Source: Pseudomonas sp. UMAB-08 (GTDB lineage Bacteria; Pseudomonadota; Gammaproteobacteria; Pseudomonadales; Pseudomonadaceae). Taken from it: a stretch of DNA of 64,000 nucleotides. Below the pieces are notes generated by a model that was not told the origin of the DNA, searched no databases, and worked only from the letters and a program-made list of their open reading frames with translations. A program made the position numbers and the translations under genes. The stretch lies in contig NZ_LT607414.1 in assembly GCF_900095225.1 (NCBI RefSeq), positions 492,822 to 556,821 on the forward strand, read 5' to 3'. Every line of letters begins with the position of its first letter. The stretch's first letter is position 1. This document shows positions 1-8,655 of this stretch, in pieces.

Positions 1-132
1 GGCAAGCGCTTCCTCGAACTGTGCACCGTGACCAGTCTGGTGGTCTATGGCACACCAGATGTCGAAGTCCGCAAACGCCTGGACCCGTTCGGGGCGGTGT
101 ACATGACCCCGTTCGACGGCTTCAGCCGCTAA
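1..132 (+). CDS. C-terminal end of an unidentified protein (5' truncated by window)
   Basis: An open frame runs from the first base to a TAA at 130-132 and encodes 43 residues ending in TPFDGFSR. The window edge removes the start and most of the protein. I recognise no motif in the surviving part. Codon use resembles the neighbouring genes. The next gene starts 72 bases later with no clear terminator between them, so the two could be co-transcribed. Confidence 0.55.
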   Translation, partial: GKRFLELCTVTSLVVYGTPDVEVRKRLDPFGAVYMTPFDGFSR

Positions 133-204
133 GTTCATTGACAGCGCAGGCTCGACGGCAACAACCGGGACTGCGCGCATCCCCTTTCCCACACAGAGAT
201 CACC

Positions 205-819
205 ATGTCCGGTATTGCTGACATTATTAAGTCCCGAATTTCCGCCAACAGCTACGACACTGAACGCCAGCTGACGGATCAACAGGTCACCGACCTGATC
301 GATCTGGCTACGCACGCCCCCTCCGCCTTCAACCTTCAAAACTGGAAGTTCCTGGCAGTCCGCAGCACCGAAGCAAAGGCGCGGTTGCTACCATTGGCCT
401 ACGGTCAACAGAAGGTCATGGATGCAGCCGTGACCTTTATTGTCTGCGGCACCCTCAATCCTCATGAAACCCTGCCTTCAGCCCTGAAGCCGACGCTGGA
501 TGCCGGCATCATTGACCAGGCGATCTACGACATGTGGGTGGGCGCTGCTCAAGGCATGTACCAGGAAAACCCGCAGTTACAACGCGACGAAGCGATCCGC
601 TCAGGCTCACTGGCCGCCATGACCCTGATGCTCGCCGCCAAGGGCCAAGGCCTTGTTTCGACGCCAATGATCGGGTTCGACCAGTCGGCAGTGGCGCAGG
701 CATTTGGTCTCTCCGCGACTGAGATTCCCGTCATGTTGATCACCGTTGGCTATCCTGGCTCGGCCAACTGGCCGCAAAAGCCTCGTAAAGCCGTTAAAGA
801 CGTTCTGCAGTTCGTGTAA
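205..819 (+). CDS. Nitroreductase-family FMN oxidoreductase
   Basis: This 204-residue protein has the layout of the nitroreductase superfamily, which binds FMN and uses NAD(P)H to reduce nitro compounds, quinones or related acceptors. Visible signs are the N-terminal 'IKSRISANSYD' region in the place of the usual FMN-phosphate loop, 'APSAFNLQNWKFLAV' (the family's P-S-x-x-N-x-Q-x-W block, about residues 39-53), and a C-terminal 'TVGYPG' block followed by a basic 'PQKPRK' segment. The length is typical. No signal peptide is seen, so it should be cytoplasmic. Substrate cannot be told from sequence. It lies 53 bases upstream of a drug-exporter gene on the same strand. Confidence 0.85.
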   Translation: MSGIADIIKSRISANSYDTERQLTDQQVTDLIDLATHAPSAFNLQNWKFLAVRSTEAKARLLPLAYGQQKVMDAAVTFIVCGTLNPHETLPSALKPTLDAGIIDQAIYDMWVGAAQGMYQENPQLQRDEAIRSGSLAAMTLMLAAKGQGLVSTPMIGFDQSAVAQAFGLSATEIPVMLITVGYPGSANWPQKPRKAVKDVLQFV

Positions 820-872
820 GCGAATGCTGCCAGCGATAGCCAGGCACGCCCTGACTTCGCTGGCGGTGGCTG

Positions 873-2279
873 ATGGACTCACAACCACGACATGCCTGGG
901 GCTGTGAAGCAGTGACCACTCTATTCAAATCACCCTCTTCGTTACGCGCGATTCTGACCGCTGCCTGTCTGGGGTTTCTAGTCGTTCAACTAGATGTCAG
1001 CGTCGTGAACGTCGGCCTTGGCGCCCTTAAGAGCGCGTTTGGCACCGACCTCACGGGCCTGCAGTGGGTCATTAACAGCTATGCGCTGCCTTTTTCTGCC
1101 TTGCTTATCCTGGGAGGTGCGTGGGGCGACAAATGGGGGGCAAAATCCGTCTTTGCCGCCGGTTTCGCTATCTTTACCCTCGCCTCCGTTGGCTGCGCTC
1201 TCGCCGACAGCATGACCATGCTGATCACCATGCGCGTCGTCCAGGGCATCGGCGCGGCCTTCCTGATACCAACATCACTCACCTTGATCCGCGTGTCATT
1301 TCATGACCCCGACGCACGTCGTGCCGCTGTTGCGCTTTGGGGCGCCTGTGGGGGTATCGCACTGGCGGCCGGTCCCGTGATCGGTGGCCTGATGATCGAG
1401 TACTTCGGCTGGCGAAGCGTATTTCTGCTTAATATTCCGATCGGCCTGCTGGCTGTCGGGCTGATCCTGCGCTACGCCCCCGCCTCTCCTCGGGTTGATA
1501 AGCATGTCGATATTCCAGGGCAAATCAGTGTTGCGATTTGCCTGGCATCACTGACCTATGGCTTGACCGAATCCAGTGCAAAAGGCTGGGTAAGCGAAAC
1601 ACTCACCGCGATGGCAATTGCCGTGTTCTGTGCGGTGGCATTTATTCTGATTGAACGTCGGGTAAAACATCCGATGCTGCCCGCTCGCCTGGCCAAAAAC
1701 AAAGTGCTGGGGAGCATGGCGCTCGCAGGAGCTGCGATCAATTTGACATTTTATGGAACGGTCTTTGTTTTCAGCATTTACTTTCAAACATTCCTGCACT
1801 ACGACGCGTTCAAAACGGGGTTGTCATTCATCCCGCTGACGGCGGTGCTGACACTTTCAACGATGCTCTCGTCAAGGTTCGCCAAACGGTTCAGTGCCAC
1901 TCGCATTATCACGACGGGTTTCACGGTTCAGGTCGTCGGGTTCATCGCCCTTTCGCAAACCACTTCCAACACCTCGCTCTGGTTGCTCAATGGTGCGCTG
2001 ATGCTGGTGGGTATTGGCAGCGCCATGTCAGTACCGTCCATCACCAACTCGATGCTGTCCTCGGTCACGCAGCACGACGCGGGCATCGCCTCCGGCCTGA
2101 TGGCCTCCGCGCGGCAACTGGGCGGAGTGATAGGCGTCGCGGTCTTCGGCACGATGATCGCCCATTCGGATAAGGCCGCTTTTTCCGCCGGGCTATCCAC
2201 CGCAATGCTGTTTTCAGCGCTGGTTTTGGCACTCTGCATCGCCGTAAACCTGTACGCAGCCTCTGATCAACGTCAATAA
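873..2279 (+). CDS. MFS drug exporter, DHA2 (EmrB/QacA) type
   Basis: This 468-residue integral membrane protein begins, after a short polar stretch, with 'LGFLVVQLDVSVVNVGL', the typical first helix of DHA2 proton-coupled multidrug exporters. It also shows the loop motif 'GGAWGDKWGAK' and 'RVVQGIGAAFLIPTSLTLI' (the GxGxxx(G/A)P-like motif C region, about residues 122-140). Hydrophobic segments fill most of the chain, consistent with 14 helices. Start choice is uncertain: ATG 873 is used here, but a GTG at 912 would remove 13 residues that do not look conserved. No adjacent regulator or membrane-fusion partner is visible. Confidence 0.88.
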   Translation: MDSQPRHAWGCEAVTTLFKSPSSLRAILTAACLGFLVVQLDVSVVNVGLGALKSAFGTDLTGLQWVINSYALPFSALLILGGAWGDKWGAKSVFAAGFAIFTLASVGCALADSMTMLITMRVVQGIGAAFLIPTSLTLIRVSFHDPDARRAAVALWGACGGIALAAGPVIGGLMIEYFGWRSVFLLNIPIGLLAVGLILRYAPASPRVDKHVDIPGQISVAICLASLTYGLTESSAKGWVSETLTAMAIAVFCAVAFILIERRVKHPMLPARLAKNKVLGSMALAGAAINLTFYGTVFVFSIYFQTFLHYDAFKTGLSFIPLTAVLTLSTMLSSRFAKRFSATRIITTGFTVQVVGFIALSQTTSNTSLWLLNGALMLVGIGSAMSVPSITNSMLSSVTQHDAGIASGLMASARQLGGVIGVAVFGTMIAHSDKAAFSAGLSTAMLFSALVLALCIAVNLYAASDQRQ

Positions 2280-2413
2280 GCGCCGGCATGGGTGAAGAGG
2301 CGCCCCCTCGCGCCCTGAATCAACTGCGCCATTTCTTCAACTGAATGAGACGTTACTTTGAACCACCCACTGAACAACCAATCGCTTCTCTCGCTGCTCG
2401 GCGAAGACGTTCA

Positions 2414-2479
2414 CTCCTGGCATTGAAGAACACGGAAAAGTTCGCCAGCGACCTGCGGGGCTTTCTGGATAAGGGCTGA
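2414..2479 (+). pseudogene. Possible 3' remnant of an alpha/beta-hydrolase-like gene
   Basis: In the 227-base gap after the exporter, one frame reads LLALKNTEKFASDLRGFLDKG and then stops. This looks like the final helix of many alpha/beta hydrolases ('peKFa.dL..FLdk'). No start codon or upstream domain accompanies it, so if real it is a decayed remnant. The match is short and may be chance. The rest of 2280-2506 holds nothing I can name. Confidence 0.2.
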
Positions 2480-2506
2480 GTCAGACTGTGCCCGGCGAAA
2501 TGCCCA

Positions 2507-3439
2507 CTATTGCTCCCATTGAGGGTGGGCAAATCGCTCAGCCAGAAAATTGATCAGCACCCGGACCTTGGTCGCCAAGTGCTTGCGTGTGGGATAGACC
2601 ACGTAGATGCCCAGTTCGACCGACTGGTACTCAGGCAAAATCTCCACCAGGTCCCCCGCCCGCAAATCCTCGGCCACCATGAAGCTGGGCTGCAAGGCAA
2701 TACCGCCACCCGCCAAGGCAATACTGCGGCAGGTATCGCCATTGTTGCAGCGAACAATAGAGCGGGTGCGCACACTTTCGCTGCCGTCAGGGCCCTGGAA
2801 CTGCCATTCATTGCCGCTGGCGAAGTGGGTGTAGGCAATCACCCCGTGCTGTGCCAGATCCGCCAAGGTGCGCACTTGAGGGTGGCTCGCCAGATAGTCG
2901 GGCGAGGCACACAAGCACATCCGCGTGCCCGCCAAACGGCGCCCTACCAAGGACGAGTTTTCCATGCGGGCAATGCGAACAGCCGCATCGAACCCCTCCT
3001 CCACAAGATCCACCAGCCGGTCGTTCAAGCTGATGTCCAACTCAACGTTGGGGTAGGCCTTCATGAAGTCGCCCCATAGCGGCGCCAAGTGCAGCACACC
3101 GAAACTGACCGGTGCATTCACCCTCAAAACGCCACTGGGTTCCGGTGCTGTGGACGATACGGCCTCCTCGGCCTGATCCATGAGCGCCAGGACTTCACGC
3201 GCCTGGTGGTAAAACTGGCGCCCCTCCTCCGTCAGTGAAAGACGTCGGGTCGTGCGGTGCAGAAGCCGCGCACCGAGTCGTTCTTCAAGGCCGCTCACAT
3301 AGCGCGAGATGGCCGCCTTGGACATTCCAAGGGGCTCGGCCGCACCGACAAAGCTGCCTTTATCGACCACGGTGCAGAAGACCTGCATCTCCAGCGCTCT
3401 GTCCATCATTGTCTCGATAAGTGGAACGGTTAGTCGCAT
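2507..3439 (-). CDS. LysR-family transcriptional regulator
   Basis: This 310-residue protein has an N-terminal winged helix-turn-helix (about residues 15-75, with 'GSFVGAAEPLGMSKAAISRYV' spread over the recognition region and 'LGARLLHRTTRRLSLTEEG') and a C-terminal substrate-binding-like effector domain. Its similarity is to the CrgA/DmlR-like group of LysR proteins. The gene is divergent from the operon beginning at 3516, the usual LysR arrangement for a regulator of its neighbour, and the 76-base spacer must hold both promoters. ATG 3439 has an AAGG about 7 bases upstream; methionines at residues 11-12 are alternative starts. The effector is unknown. Confidence 0.88.
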   Translation of the reverse strand: MRLTVPLIETMMDRALEMQVFCTVVDKGSFVGAAEPLGMSKAAISRYVSGLEERLGARLLHRTTRRLSLTEEGRQFYHQAREVLALMDQAEEAVSSTAPEPSGVLRVNAPVSFGVLHLAPLWGDFMKAYPNVELDISLNDRLVDLVEEGFDAAVRIARMENSSLVGRRLAGTRMCLCASPDYLASHPQVRTLADLAQHGVIAYTHFASGNEWQFQGPDGSESVRTRSIVRCNNGDTCRSIALAGGGIALQPSFMVAEDLRAGDLVEILPEYQSVELGIYVVYPTRKHLATKVRVLINFLAERFAHPQWEQ

Positions 3440-3515
3440 TTGGCCTTATTTATCTCAATATCTCAACCTATAAACTGAGCCTATCGAAACGCACATCAAT
3501 GCAAATGAGATCGCT

Positions 3516-4145
3516 ATGAAAATCACAGTAGTGGGTACCGGCAACATGGGTTCGGCGTTCGCAAAACAGCTGTCCAGCGTTGGCCATATCGTTCGTATCA
3601 CGGGCCGCGACATCGACAAGGCCAAAGCCCTGGCCGCTCAGTTTGACAATGTCAGCGCCTATCCGGCTGCCGAGGCCCTGGGTGACAGCGACGTCGTTGT
3701 CGTTGCAACCGCCTACGAAGATGCCGCCAAAGCGCTGCAAAGCTTGGGCAACCTGCAGGGCAAGGTGGTTATCGACATCACCAACCCATTGAGCGCCGAC
3801 TACATGTCGCTGACCATTGGGCACATCACCAGCGCGGGCGAGGAAATTGCCAAAGCAGTGCCTCAAGCCCATGTCGTTAAAGCGTTCAACACCCTTTTCG
3901 CCCAAGTGCTTGCCGACGGCCCTACATTCGCCAATGACCAGCGCGGCAGTGTGTTTGTCGCCAGCGACAGCGAGCGGGCCAAACAGACCGCGACCGCCTT
4001 GGCACAAAGCCTGGGTTGGAACACGGTTGACGCGGGTGCACTGATCAATGCCCGTTATCTGGAGCCATTGGCAGGCTTGAATATCTACCTCGGCTACGGC
4101 GCAGGTCTGGGCACGTCCATCGCCCCTGTCTGGCTTAACAAGTAA
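3516..4145 (+). CDS. NADP-binding oxidoreductase, F420-reductase-like fold
   Basis: A 209-residue protein with an N-terminal Rossmann motif 'VVGTGNMGSAFAKQL' (GxGxxG, residues 6-11), then 'ITGRDIDKA' and 'VVIDITNPL', which match the NADPH-dependent F420 reductase / NADP oxidoreductase family. Pseudomonas does not use F420, so the electron partner is likely a flavin or quinone-like compound, which is inference. It is the first gene of a four-gene plus-strand operon (oxidoreductase, dioxygenase, esterase, DoxX), only 19 bases ahead of the dioxygenase and divergent from a LysR gene. Confidence 0.78.
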   Translation: MKITVVGTGNMGSAFAKQLSSVGHIVRITGRDIDKAKALAAQFDNVSAYPAAEALGDSDVVVVATAYEDAAKALQSLGNLQGKVVIDITNPLSADYMSLTIGHITSAGEEIAKAVPQAHVVKAFNTLFAQVLADGPTFANDQRGSVFVASDSERAKQTATALAQSLGWNTVDAGALINARYLEPLAGLNIYLGYGAGLGTSIAPVWLNK

Positions 4146-4164
4146 TCATTGAGGAGTATTCACC

Positions 4165-5007
4165 ATGAACACTTCGTTCCCCCTGTTGTTTGTGTCTCAT
4201 GGTGCTCCGATGTTTGCCATCGAGCCTGGTCTGGCGGGTCAAGGTCTGGCCGAGCTCGGTCGCGAACTGCCGCGACCTGATGCCATCGTCATCCTCTCCC
4301 CGCATTGGATGACGCGTGGCGAAATCAGCGTTACAGCGAGCACCGCTCCTGAAACCATTCACGATTTCGGTGGTTTTCCCGACGCGTTGTACCAGTTGCG
4401 CTACCCAGCACCCGGTGCTCCAGCCTTGGCCGCTCATATCGTGGATCTGCTGCAGAATGCGGGATGGAAGTCCCGGCTTGACGCCCGCCGAGGTCTGGAC
4501 CACGGCGCTTGGGTGCCGCTGCTGCATCTGGCCCCTGAGGCAGACGTTCCAGTCGTTCAGGTATCGATGCCTGCCAGCCTCGATACCCACCAGGCCTGGA
4601 AATTGGGCCAGGCCCTCAAGCCACTGCGGGATATGAATGTGCTGATCGTGGCTTCCGGAAGCCTGACCCATAACTTGTATGAGTTTCGGGGTGCGGCCCG
4701 CCATGGGGCCGATTACGTGAAAGAGTTTGCGGCCTGGACAGCCCAAACCCTGCAGGCGGGCAACACCGATTTCCTGCTGGACTATAAGCAGCACGCACCT
4801 TCAGCCGAACGTGCCCACCCGACTGATGAGCATTTTTTACCGCTGCTCATCGCCCTCGGCGCGGCCGGCGAACACTATGAGACTCGTGTCCTGGAAGGCG
4901 GCGTGAGCTACGGCGTACTGGCGATGGACAGCTACCTGTTTTCTTCGAACAACCCTGGTGGATTCGACTCCACTCAACCAAGCCAAGGCGTTACAGATCA
5001 TGCGTGA
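4165..5007 (+). CDS. Class III extradiol-type dioxygenase (DODA/LigB family)
   Basis: The 280-residue product carries the expected metal-ligand histidine blocks of LigB-type dioxygenases related to plant DOPA 4,5-dioxygenase and E. coli YgiD: 'VSHGAPMF' near residue 12, 'SPHWMTRGE' near 50, 'DHGAWVPL' near 113 and 'GSLTHNL' near 170. These enzymes use non-haem Fe(II) or Zn(II) to open catecholic rings. An AGGAG ribosome site lies 8 bases before the ATG. Its last bases overlap the start of the esterase gene, indicating translational coupling. The natural substrate is not known from the sequence. Confidence 0.85.
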   Translation: MNTSFPLLFVSHGAPMFAIEPGLAGQGLAELGRELPRPDAIVILSPHWMTRGEISVTASTAPETIHDFGGFPDALYQLRYPAPGAPALAAHIVDLLQNAGWKSRLDARRGLDHGAWVPLLHLAPEADVPVVQVSMPASLDTHQAWKLGQALKPLRDMNVLIVASGSLTHNLYEFRGAARHGADYVKEFAAWTAQTLQAGNTDFLLDYKQHAPSAERAHPTDEHFLPLLIALGAAGEHYETRVLEGGVSYGVLAMDSYLFSSNNPGGFDSTQPSQGVTDHA

Positions 5008-5671
5008 TACCTCTTTTTCCGAAGCCGCTCGCGAGCCGCAAACGGGCCTGTTTTTCCGCAAAGGGAGCCGTACTTCGGCGCCCAAGGGTCGCCTGCTTCT
5101 GCTGCATGGCGTCGGTTCAAATGAAGCGAATCTCGCGTCATTGGCCGCATCGCTGCCCGAGGAGCTGGAAGTGATTCTGCTCCGCGGTCCGTTGCAGGTT
5201 GGCCCACAAGGCTTCGCTTGGTATCAGGTGAACTTCACCAGCAGCGGCCCTTCGTTCAATCAAGAGCAGGCGGAATCCAGCCGGCAACTCTTGCAGCGCT
5301 TCATAGAGGCGCAGCCCAAGCTGCCGACCGTGATCGCCGGCTTCAGCCAAGGCGGCATCATGAGTGCAAGCCTTGGGGTCACCGAGCCCGAGCTGGTTGC
5401 AGGTTTCGCGATATTGAGTGGCCGGATGCTGCGCGAACTTGATCCCCGGATCGCTTCAGCCGATCGGCTCAAGTCGGTCTCTGCCTTCATCGCCCACGGT
5501 CATCAGGACAACGTCCTGCCGGTGGATTGGGCGAAAGAGGCGGACGCCTGGCTGGATCGAATCGGCGTCGTCCACGAAACACATTTCTACGACATGGCCC
5601 ACGAGATTGTCGCTGAAGAACTGGCCGATTTTTCGCAATGGCTGACCAACACGTTGTCACTTTCCAAATAA
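5000..5671 (+). CDS. Alpha/beta-hydrolase, phospholipase/carboxylesterase type
   Basis: This 223-residue esterase has the nucleophile elbow 'GFSQGG' (catalytic Ser), an oxyanion-region 'LLHGVGSNE', a downstream 'HGHQDNVLPV' with the likely catalytic Asp, and 'YDMAHEI' with the likely His. It belongs to the YpfH/carboxylesterase family. I place the start at ATG 5000, which overlaps the dioxygenase stop by 8 bases; an upstream in-frame ATG at 4958 lies entirely inside the previous gene and is less likely. It could process a product of the preceding dioxygenase, but that is inference. Confidence 0.82.
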   Translation: MRDTSFSEAAREPQTGLFFRKGSRTSAPKGRLLLLHGVGSNEANLASLAASLPEELEVILLRGPLQVGPQGFAWYQVNFTSSGPSFNQEQAESSRQLLQRFIEAQPKLPTVIAGFSQGGIMSASLGVTEPELVAGFAILSGRMLRELDPRIASADRLKSVSAFIAHGHQDNVLPVDWAKEADAWLDRIGVVHETHFYDMAHEIVAEELADFSQWLTNTLSLSK

Positions 5672-5688
5672 ACAAAAGGAACTGCACC

Positions 5689-6090
5689 ATGATCGACTCA
5701 CGTACCGCTCCATACGCCGCCTTCGTAATGCGCTTGGCTCTCGGCATCATGTTCATTGCCCACGGCCTTACCAAAGTGCTGGTGTTTACCCCGGCAGGTA
5801 CCGCAGGCTTTTTTGAATCCATTGGTTTCCCAGGCTTCCTGGCCTACCCGGTCATGGCCTTTGAAGTCATCGGCGGTTTGATGCTGGTGCTGGGTATCTA
5901 TGCGCGCTGGGTAGCCGCTCTGGCAGTGGTTCAACTGTTCGTTGCCGCGACCGTCCACTTCGGCAATGGCTGGAGCTTCACCAACGCCAATGGCGGCTGG
6001 GAATATCCTGTCTACCTGTCCGTAACGGCACTGGTTGTAGCGTTGCTGGGTGATGGCGCCTTTGCGGCAAAGGCATCCAACAAAGCGTAA
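5689..6090 (+). CDS. DoxX-family membrane protein
   Basis: A 133-residue protein with four hydrophobic segments, 'GIMFIAHGLTKVLVF' in the first and 'VMAFEVIGGLMLVLGIYAR' in the third, typical of DoxX/SURF4-like small membrane oxidoreductase partners. The start ATG 5689 has an AAAAGGA ribosome site 8 bases upstream; an ORF start at 5638 lies inside the esterase gene. It closes the operon. DoxX proteins elsewhere are linked to thiosulfate:quinone or redox-stress complexes; the exact partner here is unknown. Confidence 0.85.
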   Translation: MIDSRTAPYAAFVMRLALGIMFIAHGLTKVLVFTPAGTAGFFESIGFPGFLAYPVMAFEVIGGLMLVLGIYARWVAALAVVQLFVAATVHFGNGWSFTNANGGWEYPVYLSVTALVVALLGDGAFAAKASNKA

Positions 6091-6109
6091 GCACCTGCAA
6101 ACTCAAAGC

Positions 6110-6149
6110 CTGCCGACGCACTGGGAAGCTCCAGGGCGTTGGCAGTTTG
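6110..6149 (+). terminator. Terminator-like hairpin after the DoxX operon
   Basis: CTGCCGACGC at 6110-6119 pairs with GCGTTGGCAG at 6136-6145 (one G:T pair) and is followed by TTTG. The loop is long at 16 bases, so efficiency is doubtful. Confidence 0.4.
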
Positions 6150-6291
6150 CGTTCAGGCAAGCGTAACGGTTCACGTCAGCCCACCGTCAACGCTTCAGAC
6201 CTGGACACGGCGTCGTCAATCAGCTTGATTGATTGGCGACGCCTGCCCGGGGCTTATTTTTCTTCGGTAGTGCACAGCGGCTAGTCAAGAC

Positions 6292-7095
<804 letters not shown>

Positions 7096-7202
7096 TTATG
7101 GGGAAATTAGACAGCGAGTACTTACTGCTCTGACACCGACGCTACAATGTTCAATTGCGTATAAAAACGCCGCGTTAGCAGACGGGCTAATGAGTCAAAC
7201 GC

Positions 7203-8534
7203 TTAGAAGCTCGCCTGGAGCTTCACGCCTGCGACCAGAGCGTTATCCACTTCGTAAACGCCGCCTGGATTACGGACGTACTGCACGTTCGGGCGCACGG
7301 TCAACCAGTCGGTGACATGAACGCCATAGTTGAGCTCAATGTTGTATTCACTGTGCTGGACGGGGACGTATTGCGGGTTGTCGTAGTCGTCAATGCCCGT
7401 GCTTTCATTGATCTGGCGTTGGCGTTTGGTCACGGCATCGTTGACCAGTAGCCGAGCGACACCCAGGCCGATGTCATCCTTAGGCCGGGCATCGAACGGG
7501 CCTTTGTAGACCGCGCCGATGTTCTGGAAACTCTCGATGCCGCTGGTGGCCTTGTCGTGGACGGTCACGCTGGCAAAAACGCTCAAGCCACGTGACGTAT
7601 CACCGTGATGGGAGGTGAGTTGCTGCTGGCCCATGATCCACGCGCCATGTTTGCTGCTGCGGGATTTGGGCGCCTGGCCACTCAACCCTTGCGGATCGCC
7701 GTTAACATCGTCAAACACATCATTGGCGCTGGCGCTGCTGTGGTAGTAGCCCAACCGGTATTCCCCCGGCAGCGCTTCGCTACCCAGCGTCGGTTTCCAG
7801 ATCACCTCTACGGGCACCAGCGCGCCTTTGGTACCGCTGCCGCTGAGTTTGAAGCCGTTGCCGGTCTCCAGGTTCGAAGGGTTTTGCTCGTACACCCCGA
7901 CCTGCACCGCCCACTGTTCATCGATGTTGTAACGAACCCGCCCTCCCCACTGGCTGACGGGACCGCTGTACCAGACATCACCGGCGACGTTGCCGATGGG
8001 TGCACTGCAGAACGACAGGCTCTGGAAGTCACAAGGGAAACTGTTGAAGTCTTCGTTGACCCCCAGGCGCCCCAGCTTGAGGTCCAGTGCGCCGTCGAAA
8101 AACTTTTGTCGATACCACATCTGGGTCAGGCGCCAGGTTTGTCCCCGGCCCCACACTTCCTGAACGGAACTGAGCTGGCCCGTACGTGGATCAGCAACCC
8201 GATCGTTAGAGAGGTTGTTGCCGTTACGCTCGGTCACCAATAACTGGAACTCTGCGTCATTCCAGCCCAGCAGTTTTTGCAGATCCAGGTGCGTCCCCAG
8301 GGCCCACTGCGCCGTGTAGCGTGCGGTGCGGTCATGGTTGTAGCCGCCATGGACATTGGTGGCCGCTTCACCGGTGTACCCGACGATGACGTCCACACCC
8401 TGTTCCAGTAACTCGCTGCGTACCCCTCCCCAATCTCCCGACCCCCACTGCGATGAAGGGTCAGCGGCGGATACGGGTAAAGCAATGCACGAAAGAAGCC
8501 CAAGCCCCAACGGCAGTTTCCAAGAGATGTACAT
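7203..8534 (-). CDS. OprB-family outer-membrane carbohydrate-type porin
   Basis: The 443-residue protein starts with a signal peptide (MYISWKLPLGLGLLSCIALPVSAA, cut after the Ala-rich end) and then 'WGSGDWGGVRSELLEQGVD', the hallmark N-terminus of OprB porins. The rest alternates polar and hydrophobic residues as in a beta barrel and ends in aromatic 'KLQASF', suited to BAM recognition. It would carry the cluster's substrate through the outer membrane. Ribosome site AAGGA precedes the start; the leader is A-rich (see 8545-8562). The family is best known for sugars, but members also occur in aromatic and alicyclic pathways. Confidence 0.87.
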   Translation of the reverse strand: MYISWKLPLGLGLLSCIALPVSAADPSSQWGSGDWGGVRSELLEQGVDVIVGYTGEAATNVHGGYNHDRTARYTAQWALGTHLDLQKLLGWNDAEFQLLVTERNGNNLSNDRVADPRTGQLSSVQEVWGRGQTWRLTQMWYRQKFFDGALDLKLGRLGVNEDFNSFPCDFQSLSFCSAPIGNVAGDVWYSGPVSQWGGRVRYNIDEQWAVQVGVYEQNPSNLETGNGFKLSGSGTKGALVPVEVIWKPTLGSEALPGEYRLGYYHSSASANDVFDDVNGDPQGLSGQAPKSRSSKHGAWIMGQQQLTSHHGDTSRGLSVFASVTVHDKATSGIESFQNIGAVYKGPFDARPKDDIGLGVARLLVNDAVTKRQRQINESTGIDDYDNPQYVPVQHSEYNIELNYGVHVTDWLTVRPNVQYVRNPGGVYEVDNALVAGVKLQASF

Positions 8535-8544
8535 GTCGATTTAT

Positions 8545-8562
8545 CCTTGTTTTTATGTTTTA
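8545..8562 (-). promoter_or_regulatory. CA-rich Hfq/Crc-type leader motif of the porin gene
   Basis: On the minus strand the leader reads AAAACATAAAAACAAGG immediately upstream of and touching the ribosome site. It matches the AANAANAA pattern bound by Hfq with Crc in Pseudomonas catabolite repression. Binding is inferred from pattern only. Confidence 0.4.
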
Positions 8563-8655
8563 CGACACAGCGTTAACTGGACCGCAGGGCAATGCCGTTG
8601 CGGTCACGGAGAAAGCGATTCATTGAAAAATGGACAGTGGCGGGTTAACTGCCGG

